DNA from: Pterois miles
Lineage: Eukaryota > Chordata > Actinopteri > Perciformes > Scorpaenidae
DNA: 64,000 bases
NCBI GenBank assembly: GCA_947000775.1
Contig: CAMQGK010000318.1
Coordinates: 4,948,001-5,012,000, forward strand
Direction: 5' to 3'
Positions 24,299 through 34,932 of this stretch are shown piece by piece. The notes below the pieces were generated by a model. The model did not search any database. It was not told the origin of the DNA and saw only the letters and a list, made by a program, of their open reading frames with translations. Each line of letters opens with the position of its first letter. Within the stretch, counting starts at the first letter, position 1. The position numbers and the translations under genes were made by a program.

Positions 24299-24610
24299 GG
24301 GGGCGGCAGTAGCTCAGTCCGTAAGGACTTGGGTTAGGATGCGGAGGACCCGCGTTCAAATCCCCTATGGACCAAGACCAACTGGTTGCTGGAGAGGTGC
24401 CAGTTTCCCTCTTGGGCACTGCCGAGGTGCCCCTGAGCAAGGCACCAAACCCCCAACTGCTCTGGGCGCTTGTCAGGAGCAGCCCCCTCACTCTGACATC
24501 TCTCCATACATATCTGCATGTATATGTACTGTGTGAACAACAGAGTGTAAAACTGAATTTCCCCACTGTGGGACTAATAAAGGAATATCTTTCTTTCTTT
24601 CTTTCTTTCT
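24299..24610 (+). mobile_element. tRNA-headed SINE, copy B
   Basis: The head GGGGCGGCAGTAGCTCAGTC holds the A box and CGTTCAAATCC (24353-24363) is a B box with one change from the consensus first G. The body has the same GGAGAGGTGCCAGTTTCCCT and TGCCGAGGTGCCCCTGAGCA blocks as copy A. The 3' end TTTCCCCACTGTGGGACTAA then TAAAGGAATATC runs into a (TTTC)n tail at about 24587-24610. Compared with copy A it has a longer head and a different tail unit. Frames of 96-99 codons on both strands are reads through the SINE. No convincing target duplication is visible. Confidence 0.93.
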
Positions 24611-27180
24611 GTTATTTAAACAGGATCATTATAGGGACTCAATTTTCCTGCATAACACAATCATAAAAGTGGCCAGGTGTTTGTTTTTTTACAGCATTTG
24701 CATGGTTGGGCACAGATACGGTGCAAGGTTATGGAGGCATCAGTTTAATCAGGAAGACAATCTTAATTCATTTATAATTAGATGAAAAAGATGATGCCAT
24801 TGACAATTTTTGGCTCGAGCAAAGGGGCCAGCCCACAAATGCAAAAGTCTGTCACTGAGTGACTGAGTGATGAAGTTACACAGTTGGTCGGCCGAGTGCT
24901 GGTGTTTCCTCATTGGTTGTTGCCCTTTCAAAATGAAAAGGCGGGAGCAGTTCTTTATGTAAATGACCCGATCCAGCGTGATGTATCCAGCTCATGAAAC
25001 TAGGACCAAGCTGTGAAACTCAGCGATGTAGTTTTAAATGAAAGAGATTCAGCAGTGGCATAGCCTATTTCTCGATTAAAATGTTTTCCAAAGTAGATTT
25101 TGGTGGATTGTTTATACAGAATAACAGAAAGGTTGCGAGCAGGCTGTCATACTATTTACAGTTTGAAACAGCCAGCAGAAAACCAGGGATCAATCGTGCA
25201 CTCCATAATAGGATATGTCACCTCTTGAGAGGCCAGTTGAGTGGAGCAGTGCTTTCCCTAGTGTCGTGCCAACCTGGTGGACATGTACTGCTGGATTTAA
25301 CATGATAGACATGACCACTGACTATTCCTATAACAACTTAGCCACAAATTGACAGACTGACCATACACGGTCCAGCCATTTACTCAGTTCTGACAGTCTT
25401 GTTTTAGTCCAACCAATCACATTTAGCCTGCGAGCAAACCGTCTGTTTCTCTGCTGCTGTCAGCTGCTTTTTTAGTGACTGATCAGTGTAACTTGCATAG
25501 GAAAACAAAAATATAGACAGTACACAGTAATATATAATAGATACATGTTATTATAGCTTGTCACATCTACATTCACCTATTTCCCAAGACTGCAATTAGA
25601 AAGCCCTGACATGACAACTGAAATGAACGTTGTGCATCATGATTAGGGAATTAAAATAGTTTAACGGAAAATTGTGGTCTCATTGAGGGAGAGTCCATGT
25701 AAGAATTATGAACTATATAGCCCGTCCCACTTAACAGATTACTGACTAGACAGAGTGGAGAGTTGTCAACATTGACACAAAAAATCTATTCAAATCTAAC
25801 TTTTTATTGTTGAGCCATATTTTTTATTCATTTTCTATGAAGCATACACTTGATGTGTCTAAACTTTGAATAGACATGAAACTATTGGATAACTTTATGC
25901 CCACAGGTATACAGTAGTACCATCTTTACTGCCATTGGGGTGCAATACGCTTTTGTTTGATGAAGGTTTGGCTCCGGGTTTATTTCATCTACATCTTTCT
26001 TTGTTGTAACTGTCTCATTTTTTTCCGTCAATTTTCACCTTCCAGATAACTAAAGAGGCATTGCTTGTTAAGTTTGAGCTTTAAAAGTGAACTGAACAGT
26101 GTGTTGAGAAACTAAATTTGCACCATGTCCCTAGTTTATTACATACTGTGCCTCAAATCCACTCTGGTACATGGTCTGGACTGCAGATGAATGGGCTTGT
26201 ACGGAGATGTTAATAGAATCTCTGGTATCACACACTGAAAAGAAACTGATTTTTTTTTCACTGATTGCAGTATTACACCATACATTTCTTTGTCAATTCT
26301 GAGAAACTAGCAATGTATTTTTTCTCATACACAATTCAGAGCTTGACACACACATACAGACACAAAGAAACTCTTTAGCACCTTGTACTAGAAATTCATC
26401 TGCGACTGGATATTATTCATCAGGAGTGGAGAGTTACACATTAAACTTATTACATTTGGTCCCAGCCAAAGAATGATGATAATATAGACTATGACTAGTT
26501 GTGACTATGACTTTTTAATGTCAGGAAGTGACACGCATTACACCATTTTTCTCTCTGAGATATCCCTAGGATCCCTTTAATTTTGCAGGCAGATCCCAGC
26601 AGTGCCTCAGCAGCTGTTAATATAAAAAAGCACACACATTTATTGACACTGATATATAATGAAGCAGTCTACAGTATAATGCAATAAAGAGTATGGGTAT
26701 TAGTGTATTGTGCCTATTTCCAAATCAGTGTGCAATATCCATAAAGTTGAACCAGGGATGAGTTTACTCAAGCTACTTTAATGAGCCATGGTACAATATT
26801 TTACTGCATGTTGACAATCGAGACCAAATATATATTAAGGTTTGACAAAATTATTATTTAGTATGCTAACAGTGAAATGTAGTGCAGAAAACCAAACTCT
26901 GTGGCCTGATGTTGTTTAGTTCCTGCATTCATTTTGTTTTATTTTCCTCTCCTTGTACCTCCCCTCTGGCTGGTGTTGCCTTTCTCTGAGTTCATGTGAG
27001 CAGTGATGCATGGTGACCAGACGGAATAATTACCCAGTTTCGGCTCCGTTGTGCAGGAGTGCACATTGCTTTGCTCAAGCCACCACCACCACCAGCGACA
27101 CCTAGACTAACCATCTGACAGATTAGGAAATGCACAGCGTGAGCTGTAGGGTTATTGTTTAATATTACCTGGACAGTCCC
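24611..27180. other. No gene seen
   Basis: About 2.6 kb contains no supported gene or recognisable repeat. The sequence is AT-rich with scattered T runs (26250, 26320). Confidence 0.5.
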
Positions 27181-27920
27181 GGTTCAGTGCAACATATTCT
27201 GTTACAACGGTTTGTAGGATATATTGTAAACAGTTATTCCTCTTTTTTTGTGCATTTGTCTACAAATTTCTGGCGACACATAACACACGTGCCAATGTCC
27301 AGTCGTTACATGATATGGTCTTTTCACAGTACACTTCCGTCTTCACAGGAAACATCTCCTTTAAGTTTAGGCAGAAAAACTACTTTGTTAGGGATAGAAA
27401 AAGATCAGTTTAGTTAAATTTAGGCAGCAAAACTACTTAGGTTTAGGAAAAGATCAACTTATTTAGGTTTAGGTAACAAAACTCCTACTTAGGTTTAGGT
27501 ACATAAACAGCTTAGGTTTAGTACAAGATCAACTTGGTTAGGTATCGACAAACCACTTAGGTTTAGGCAACAAAACTACTTAGGTTTAGGTAACAAAAAC
27601 ACTTTGTTAGGTTTAGGCAACAAACCGACTTAGTTATGTTTAGGAAAATATCGTACTTTGGGTTAAAATAACACCGGAAGTGACAGAAGTTACGTGACAA
27701 ATAAATTAATATGTACTGCTGGTTTCACATGGGGTATGAGCACTGGTCTCCTGGGCAAAAGTCTGATGTTCTTTGACCCACCCATCCACCCCGACTTCCT
27801 CCCTATACTGCATTTATTGCCCGTTATACTTCCTGGTCCACGACTTTGTGGGTTACATGCGAAATGATTTTGTGTCATATACACAAATTACTATGCATTA
27901 CTTTTCACATATGAACGGTG
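27181..27920 (+). repeat. Minisatellite-bearing dispersed element, copy 1
   Basis: This aligns with 30421-31145. Shared landmarks on the left are ACAACGGTTTGTAGGAT against ACAACGGTTCATAGGAT, and CTTCCGTCTTCACAGGAAAC against CTTCTGCCTTCACAGGAAAC. The right part shares GTTACGTGACAAATAAAT against ATTACGTGACAAATAAAT, GGTTTCACA, CACTGGTCTCCTGGGC against CACCGGTCTCCTGGTT, and ATACACAAATTAC. Between them is a tandem array (27360-27660) based on TTAGGTTTAGGCAACAAAAC, with about ten imperfect units here and about two in the other copy. I know similar arrays from fish interspersed repeats. No coding capacity and no clear terminal inverted repeat. Confidence 0.75.
27360..27660. repeat. Internal minisatellite of TTTAGG-containing units
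   Basis: Imperfect units of about 25-35 bp contain TTAGGTTTAGG followed by CAACAAAACTACT or AAAAGATCAACTT. Two unit types alternate irregularly. The TTTAGG motif is telomere-like by chance; the spacing and interruptions rule out an interstitial telomere (TTAGGG)n. Confidence 0.85.
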
Positions 27921-27934
27921 TATGCTCAGCCTGG

Positions 27935-27936
<2 letters not shown>

Positions 27937-28002
<66 letters not shown>
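27937..28002. repeat. (GT)33 microsatellite
   Basis: A perfect 66-bp dinucleotide tract, the longest uninterrupted one in the window. Such length predicts high length polymorphism. Confidence 0.97.
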
Positions 28003-28003
<1 letters not shown>

Positions 28004-29577
28004 AACTGAAATACTTTACCATCACACTGATTGACAGGTGACATAATCTCTTGATGGATAGGGTAGTTCTGAGCCAGGATGTTAGATGATTATGACTTAG
28101 TTTTATCTGTGTGTTTTTATGTGTGAGTGTGCCTGTGTGTCGAGCCAGCGCTCCACTTGGGCATCAGAGAGCGATGAGCCATAGAAAGTATTAGACATGT
28201 AATCAGTGGGACTGTTCATCTCTCCATTTGGGTGAGTAAAATCCTGAGGGGCAAGTATGGAGTGTGGATATCCCCCGCCCCCCAGGGCCCGGCAGCCTCT
28301 CATGCCTGCCTCTGTAGGGCCTTGTAACGCTCACACAGGAGGGGAGCTGATGCAACAAGAAAGGCCCCTACAGAGTAGATTTTCTTTCATATCACTCTCC
28401 TTCTTTCTGCATCTGCTCTACACTGCAAACAATCTTGCGCAGTCTCTTCTACTTCGCCCCTCAAGACTCACTACCTATCCCGGCGCGTCTCTCCTCGCTT
28501 GCTGATACGGCCCCTCCTCTTCCTGTCGGGCCATTTCATTATTCTGTTGTTGAATATACTGCGACCAATTGTGCCAAAGGAGTTGGTTTGCTATAATATG
28601 AAAATCTGACCTCATCTCGCTGAGGTCATGGGCAATAAACACCTGACAAGAGGGTGGGCCGATGGAGCTTCAAATTCTAATCTTCTCTTAGCACCCTGTT
28701 GGTTCGCCGTGTTACCAGGGTCAGCTCGCTTCCCCCTCCCAGTGGTCAGTTCGAGCCAGAAGAGTGTGGAGCATTTTATTTCCATGCCTCCGCCTTCCTC
28801 CCTTCTCTAGCGTCAGATTTATTGATATTGACCTTTTGCTGAAATTAAGCGTGTAGATCCCTGAGCAGCGAGAGCAAAGTTTAAACCAATTAAAGAGCAC
28901 TTCACCAATCAGCAAGGCAAGGCTTGAGCTGTCTCACAGGCTGGCCCAGTGAAATTAAAATCATTTGCACTGTATCAAACCTGTTCACCGGGCAAACAGT
29001 GCCTAAGTAATCTGATTAGATGAGCCATCTAAAAAAGAGCAAAGGATCTCCTTGAGTCTAGAAATATTATGATAGAAGTGACAATAAAGAGTCCTGGCAC
29101 ATACGGTTCCCTCCAGGGACCTATACAGATATTACAAAATGATTCCTACATTGTTGTCTGAATGCAAAACAAATTTAATCACTTTGATCATGCTGTTTAA
29201 GTGTATGCAGAGTTGCTTGCAATCTAATGTATTCCAAGTGGTCCTCTTATTTTCTGTTTAGGTGAACCGAGGAGAGAAAACACTGATATCTGAATGGTGT
29301 ATAAGATATCGAAATAATGTTTTTGATATTATGTACATTTCTATTCATCTGTTTTATATACATTTTGAATTTTGCACATAAAATACCTGGATGGTAATGC
29401 AAGGAACAATACTGTAAAAGTATTGGGGGATATGCTAATGGCACATAAACTGCAGTTCTTTAACAGGTTTAAGAAACATGGCTTCTTTGCTTAACTGGTT
29501 TCTATTAGGGTCTCTTACATGTACGTTATAATATGGGGAAACAATTACATGGTTACTGGTCAGTTCCCGTAGCACTC
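28003..29577. other. No gene seen
   Basis: No supported exon or repeat. The stretch 28250-28820 is GC-richer and single-copy-looking, with open frames of 60-82 codons lacking domains. Confidence 0.5.
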
Positions 29578-29972
29578 TTGAAAATGGCAGATTGACCCCT
29601 TCTGGTTCGGTATGAGTCACTGCCTAAAGTGAAGGAGTTTGAGTATGTCAAGGGCTCGTTCATTGTGTTCATGACTGAGCGTAAGAGGAGTGTGAAATTG
29701 ACAGGAGGATTGGTGTTTCAACCCTCACCTCCAGTCAGTTATAAGTTGTGAAAATGAGTCTGAGCACACAGGTTGAGGGGCTCAATAGAAAATTGTTGCT
29801 ACTTTGCATTGAAAGGAGTTGGTTTGGGGCCTCTTGGACACGAGTCATCCTGTATTCTGGCTACACACTATGTAAGACAGTGGGGCAACCCCAGAATGTA
29901 CTACTGCATGATAACATAGCAGGAGTTAGAAAACCAGGACCTTGATAAGTGGGTGAAAATGGATGGATGCAT
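29578..29972 (+). mobile_element. Degenerate LINE fragment, 3' end of the reverse transcriptase ORF
   Basis: The segment starts ATGGCAGATTGACCCCTTCT and runs through AAGTGAAGGAGTTTGAGTAT and TGACAGGAGGATTGGTGTTT. In conserved copies of a common fish LINE this encodes a V-K-E-F-K-Y-L-G-like segment and an E-I-D-R-R-I-G-like segment downstream of the catalytic palm. Here the frame reads VKEFEYVK, then shifts. It continues with GCATTGAAAGGAGTTGGTTT (from the IERSQ-coding region) and ends with AAATGGATGGATGC, the usual GATGGAT-unit tail. Large internal deletions are evident, since about 0.9 kb of the consensus region is reduced to 0.4 kb. It is dead. I do not assign a clade. Confidence 0.65.
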
Positions 29973-30065
29973 ACATTTACATTTATTCACTAAGGCTTTT
30001 AGACACCGGGGGCTTTTTCTGTTTGGTTAATTTGCACATCATTATATTTTTTCGAACTGTTTTTG

Positions 30066-30412
30066 TCACGAGTTTCATGTGGAACATGAAAAATATGTGA
30101 TGAAAAAGCAACAGAATTTTTCTTTGGGACACGATTGATTTTTCTGAGCTTTCGCACTGTGAATAAAGGCATCAACCACTCAAGTTGTGCAGGACGGGCT
30201 GAGTTGGAGGCTCAAGGAGGCTCTGTAGCCCGAACCAAGGCAGCAAACTTTATCACCCCTTTCAACCATAACAAAGACAGCACATGCCACTTCTTCAGTT
30301 CTTACTTTTCACAATAAAAGCCTTAGACAGATAATATTTGCAGGTGAATATTTTGCATTTTGATGTGTATTCATCATGTCCCGATGTGTAAAGGCCTTTA
30401 GGCAGAAGCTGA
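30066..30412 (+). repeat. Dispersed repeat, copy 2 (paralogue at 21272-21725)
   Basis: It aligns with the earlier copy from GTGGAACATGAAAAATATGT to GTCCCGATGTGTAAAGGCCT. It lacks the additional bases found in copy 1 after the AATAAAAGCC landmark. It lies directly upstream of the second minisatellite-bearing element, so the two may be parts of one larger composite repeat; copy 1 at 21 kb does not have that element beside it, which argues against this. Confidence 0.68.
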
Positions 30413-30420
30413 GCATATTC

Positions 30421-31145
30421 TCATACAACGGTTCATAGGATCTTTTACGATAAAATTATTCCACCTTTTCTGTTGGTATGAATGTCCTGCAACATGTGAT
30501 GATTTCTGCTTATTACATCCATACAGTCTTTTCAAAATAAACTTCTGCCTTCACAGGAAACAACTTCCTTAGAATTAGGTGACAAAACTACTTAGGTTTA
30601 GGAAAAGATTGTGGTTTGTCTTAAAATAACTCTGGAAGTGACGTTACTTTAGTACGTAAATTACGTGACAAATAAATCAACGTTGTACTGTGGTACTTTT
30701 GGTTTCACACAGGGTCTGAACACCGGTCTCCTGGTTGAAAGTTCATTGTTTTTTGACTCACCACCACCTCCCTACATTTGTCGTAATTACACTTACGGGC
30801 TGCAAGAGGGTCACAGGTTTGAATCCGGCGTATGTGTGGAGTTTACATGTTCTCCCGGTGTAAGTTTGGGTTTTCTCCAGGTTCTCTGGCTTCCTCCCAC
30901 AGTCCAAAGACATGCAGGTTAGGTTCCATGCAGATTATGTTCATTGATGACTCTAAATTGCCCGTAGGTGTGATTGTGAGCGTGAATGGTTGTCTGTCTT
31001 TATGTCAGCCCTTTGATGGACTGGTGACCTGTCCAGGGTATACCCCAGCTGCCCAATGTCAGCTGGGATCGGACCCAGCCCCTCCACAATAAGCGATTGC
31101 AGATGGATGGATACACAAATTACAGTGCATTATTTTTCATAAGTA
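30421..31145 (+). repeat. Minisatellite-bearing dispersed element, copy 2, interrupted
   Basis: The left part (30421-30799) aligns with 27195-27840. The right part resumes at 31111 with ATACACAAATTACAGTGCAT, which matches ATACACAAATTACTATGCAT at 27880-27900. Between them lies a SINE-like insertion (30800-31110). The minisatellite is short here, about two units. About 45 bases present in copy 1 before ATACACAAATTAC are missing from this copy, so the insertion may have come with a small target deletion, or the loss is independent. Confidence 0.72.
30800..31110 (+). mobile_element. SINE-like element, 5'-truncated, nested in a repeat
   Basis: The sequence matches the element at 59095-59440 from CAAGAGGGTC onward. 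Shared blocks are GTGTGGAGTTT, CATGTTCTCC, GGTTTTCTC, GTCCAAAGACATGCAGG, CTGTCCAGGGT and GTCAGCTGGGATCG. The B-box-like GGTTTGAATCC is at 30816-30826, but the A-box half present at 59095-59130 is missing, so the 5' end is truncated. It ends with ATTGCAGATGGATGGATACA, a GATGGAT-unit tail. It is a common fish retroposon type and encodes no protein. Confidence 0.82.
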
Positions 31146-32544
31146 TAGCTAGGGACAGTGTATAAAACCAGATTCAGTTCTCATGACCGGCAGTGTTTGT
31201 GGGGATGTTACACCCCCCATGTCAAAATAAAAGGCCATCTCTTCAGAAGGCACTAAGAGTGCGGTGCCCTCCAAACGTGATGTCTCTTCCTTTAGTGGTA
31301 CCCATGCCGCTCTGGGCCAGTGGCCTTTATGGAAAAAAATTGAGGCAGTGATGTTATAACAGTGTTGTAAGCAGCAGCAGCAGCAGACACCACCTTTCAC
31401 TTTCTCATTGTGTGGTTGGAGAGCTGGCTGAAAGCCTAGCAGCCACTTTCCCAAATAATTCTGTTAGTTCCCATTTTCACTGCTATGACAGTCCTTGTTG
31501 TCTTTGAGGATGAGGCCGAGCTCCCATGTCCTTCATGCGTGTCAGTCCTTACTCACACATCAATCTTGTCGTTTTAATGCCATTACCCCTGCTGTGTTTT
31601 AAAAGGCTCCCACCCCTGATTTCTTAATATAGATCTCCTTCTGTAATGGCTCTTGAACAGTTGGAGAAGATTGGTCATTGACATCCTTTACCCTGCATGC
31701 TGTTACCACCCTTAGCACATTCAATACATGTGCATGGACATTTGTGTTTATCCCTATATAGCGCTCTTTGTTCATCTAGGTGTAGTTGAGCGAGTTTGAA
31801 CTTTCCTATTCTGCTCTGAGGCCCGGCTGCTCCCCAGGTGATGGCTGTGTGTGTCTTGCATACAAACAAGCCTGTCAGTCTGAAAGACACGGTGTACAGT
31901 TCAGCACAGCGCCCTGCTACTGTCAGAATACAGAGGCGCCTTTACCAGCGCAATGCAAACAGAGGAAAGAACATGAAACTGGGCCTTAAGTGCATTTAGA
32001 TTGCAAACAGGGTCCTGGGGTTGTAGTCAAGTCTTTTTGAGGGCCAGCGAGGGTGCTCTGCTCAACAGTGCATCAGCAGTGGAGCAAAGCTCTGTATCCA
32101 GCTACCTCTTGTCATCAGACTAGCATGGCCCGGCTTATGTATGTGCATATTTATACCCATTTGCATTTATTCATGAGTTTATTTGTTCCCTTTCTTGTCA
32201 TGATAAGCTGACTTTTGGTGGTGGACTTGGCTGTGAATAATCCACTGGAACTGAATCTTTTTAACCCACTGTTTATTTAATTTATTTTCATATGAATATT
32301 AAAAGTAACATTATTATTTCCATTTCATTTTATTTCAGCGTCCCATGCGTTCTGACAAAATGTCCAGTGGTACAGTAGGGAACAGCTATTTGGATTTATC
32401 TCTATTTGTTTAGACAGCAAAATTATTTGTGTTCAGGAGGAGCAAAAAGAACAAAGTGGACATTAGCAGATTTTAAGGATGCTTAACAGTGATACTCTAT
32501 TACCTTTATCCTGTTTTCCATACCTCAACACATACAGGAAAACA
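31146..32544. other. No gene seen
   Basis: No exon, RNA or repeat is supported, apart from a short GCAGCA run at about 31371-31386. Confidence 0.5.
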
Positions 32545-32554
32545 GTGTACAGTT

Positions 32555-33028
32555 AGGGCTAAATCTTCTATCACGATATAGGGAATTTAATATCTCAACA
32601 ATACAGTACATATCACGATATGGCATGTTTTCTGGTTGTTCAATAAATAAAAAAATCTGGAAGAAGACACAACCTGATGAAGACTTGACACGTTGGTAGG
32701 TGTTATCCATGTCTTAAAGGATTTTTAATTCACAATCAGAGTGCCTCACATGTTTTTACAGACTGCCATCCTCTACCATGGACCTCCTTTCAAAGTAAAC
32801 TGAACAGTCACTGTTATTTTAATTTTAAATAAATATGATCAATATGAAATAACCAGATGGTATGAACTTATTTTTTAAATAGTGTGATTTAAATAGTGTT
32901 AAGAGTATTTTCTCTTGAAATAAATACAGGCCTGTCCTATATTGTGATAGAAACAATATAGAAAAATATATAGAATAGATTTATATTATTTTGACGATAT
33001 ACTGTTTATCATCATATTCCCCAGCCCT
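32555..33028. mobile_element. hAT-like non-autonomous element with flanking direct repeats
   Basis: The left end AGGGCTAAATCTTCTATCAC and right end ATATTCCCCAGCCCT give AGGGCT/AGCCCT terminal inverted repeats 474 bp apart. Inside are CACGATATAGGGAATTTAAT on the left and TTTGACGATATACTGTTTAT on the right, the CGATAT-rich subterminal pattern of a common fish element. Flanking sequence repeats directly: GTGTACAGTT (32545-32554) and GTGTACAATT (33029-33038), 9 of 10 identical. hAT elements usually duplicate 8 bp, so the true duplication may be the inner GTACAGTT/GTACAATT with drifted element ends. No transposase is present. Confidence 0.72.
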
Positions 33029-33038
33029 GTGTACAATT

Positions 33039-34744
33039 GAGAGCTTTCTCAATCAACAAGAGGAACCCAAACAAAATAGCTTGGCTGGAACCTAATTAGA
33101 ATCTGACTATAAGGTAAGTCACCTATCAGCCACATGCGAGGCAGAGAGACCGGTCTAATTAAGGCAAGGCAGTTATGAGACAAACTCAAGCAGCAGTGGA
33201 AGACCTCCTGTAGAATGTAAAATAGCAAATCATTACTTCTAGCCAAAAGAAATATTTACACCACATAGTCACAGTTGATTCTTATTTTACATTTAAAAAA
33301 TGGTTTTGCACGCTGACGCTCTAATAAGGCACTGGATCACCTATTGCGATCTCCTGTCAGGGTACAGCATGCTTGCCAACTAGGAGACGCTATAAATAGG
33401 GAGGATTCCAAAACCAAAGCGAGGGCTCTGCAGGGCCTCTGCCAGAAAATCTGAAAAGCTTTAGTTTATTATCTGCATTCTGCTGACTTTTAATGAGTGA
33501 AAACAAAAAGTACACTGCCAGAGCATTTTATGTTAAACCTTTAATTTTACCTTTAATTCTCAGGAAAGAAAACTGAATAATTCATCCCTCTGGCGTAAAC
33601 TTATGAATCACTAGCATAAACTTAAATTCAGCTGTTTTTATTGGGTTTTTTTGTCTCTGCTTGAGTACCTCTTTTAGTTAGCACTTTCCATTTCTCTCTC
33701 CATCTCTCGCTGACTGAAGGCCCTTCTGGGCTCAATGTGACAAGGGCACCCCTGTGCTCTGAAACCCTTTATTTCCAGTGGCTTGTTTCATGCCATGATG
33801 GCTTTTTGCTATGTCCAGCAAAGCACCACTTTGGGTGTTGCATGCTGTGATGTGAGCTGAACCCAGCGGTGAGCTCAGCTCAAACCATGAGCTCAAAGTA
33901 TGCTGTCTCATGAGCATAGTCTGCTCTCTTCTGCAGGGAAACGACATTTGGTGTTGCTCTGTTGTCCTCCTGGTGGAAACAGTAGAGCTTGTAGATGCGC
34001 TACAGTGCCAGAAACGGGAAATTTTGCCATAAATCGGGAGAAATACAGTGAAAAACAGAAGTCTCCTGGGAAAATCGAGAGGGTTGGCAAGTATGGGGTA
34101 CAGCAATGGTCAGGTGAAACATTACAGCTGTTCCAGCTTCAGCTGGTGAAGCTGGTGGTGATGTGAGGTGATGGAGCTTTCTGTGCAGGTATAAACTGTA
34201 TCTCTGCACACACACATCAGTTTAAATGAATGTATGGCAGGCTGTCTAACCCATAGGTTACAAAGTTCAAGATAATTGGATGCTCAGCAGCTCGATTGTA
34301 GCCAAGTACAACATTTTAACTGTTAGATGTCTGCTGCCCACATTAGCTCACTAATCCTCTCCCAGTTAAACAACCTAAGCCCTGGATATATGAGCAGACC
34401 CTGTGGAAAAGAAAAAAGCAGAACATCACTGTATACGGCTATCCAAACTAGGATTTACTAGTAATAGAAATAATTTGACTATTTGCTCACAATATAATGC
34501 AAATGCAAACATGTGGGCTGTTAAGACAAAAGGCTAAACTACCCATCTTTGTGTTCCCAAGTGACACTGCTAGCAAACAGACTGGCCTTGAGCTGTAATA
34601 CATTGTCCATTTATCACTGTACCTGTAGTCTAGAGCGTGATTTTGTTTGCAAATCTGCAGCTCCCATAAATCTTAATCATAAACATCCTGTTTTTTGAAT
34701 GCTTGCCAAAACAATTGTGTTAAACAGGCGTTGACAACAATTTA
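33039..34744. other. No gene seen
   Basis: No supported gene or repeat. A 124-codon reverse frame (33732-34106) overlaps forward and reverse alternatives of similar length and has no domain. Confidence 0.5.
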
Positions 34745-34862
34745 ATTTGAATTTGGCTGAAATATCTCTACAACTGTTCTAGGCCTATTGCCATCCAATT
34801 TTGTACAGACATCCATGGTTCCCAGAGGTTGAAGCCTATACTGGCTTTGGTTTTAAGATGTG
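34745..34862 (+). repeat. Fragment of the abundant 8340-8870 repeat family
   Basis: Landmarks are GGCTGAAATATCTCTACAAC, CCAATTTTGTACAGACATCC and ATGGTTCCCAGAGGTTGAAG, matching the family phrase at 8400-8475. It is followed directly by a C18 run and then by the inverted-repeat element. Confidence 0.65.
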
Positions 34863-34864
34863 AG

Positions 34865-34882
34865 CCCCCCCCCCCCCCCCCC
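34865..34882. repeat. C18 homopolymer
   Basis: Eighteen consecutive C bases, unusual for length in an AT-rich region. The minus strand is a G18 run, able in principle to stack as G-quadruplexes. Its exact length is the part of this window most at risk of sequencing error. Confidence 0.9.
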
Positions 34883-34932
34883 ACATAGTTCAACAGCTAA
34901 CTTGCTTGCTAGCTAGCCCCATAGACATACTG

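Noticed and set aside
24276..24666. Several 65-99 codon frames around 24.3-24.7 kb and similar ones at 19.5 and 44.5 kb
   Set aside because: They are translations of the SINE copies. Their similarity to one another reflects shared SINE sequence, not a gene family.
27360..27660. Interstitial telomeric repeat
   Set aside because: TTTAGG phrases are separated by long non-telomeric segments and are not (TTAGGG)n.
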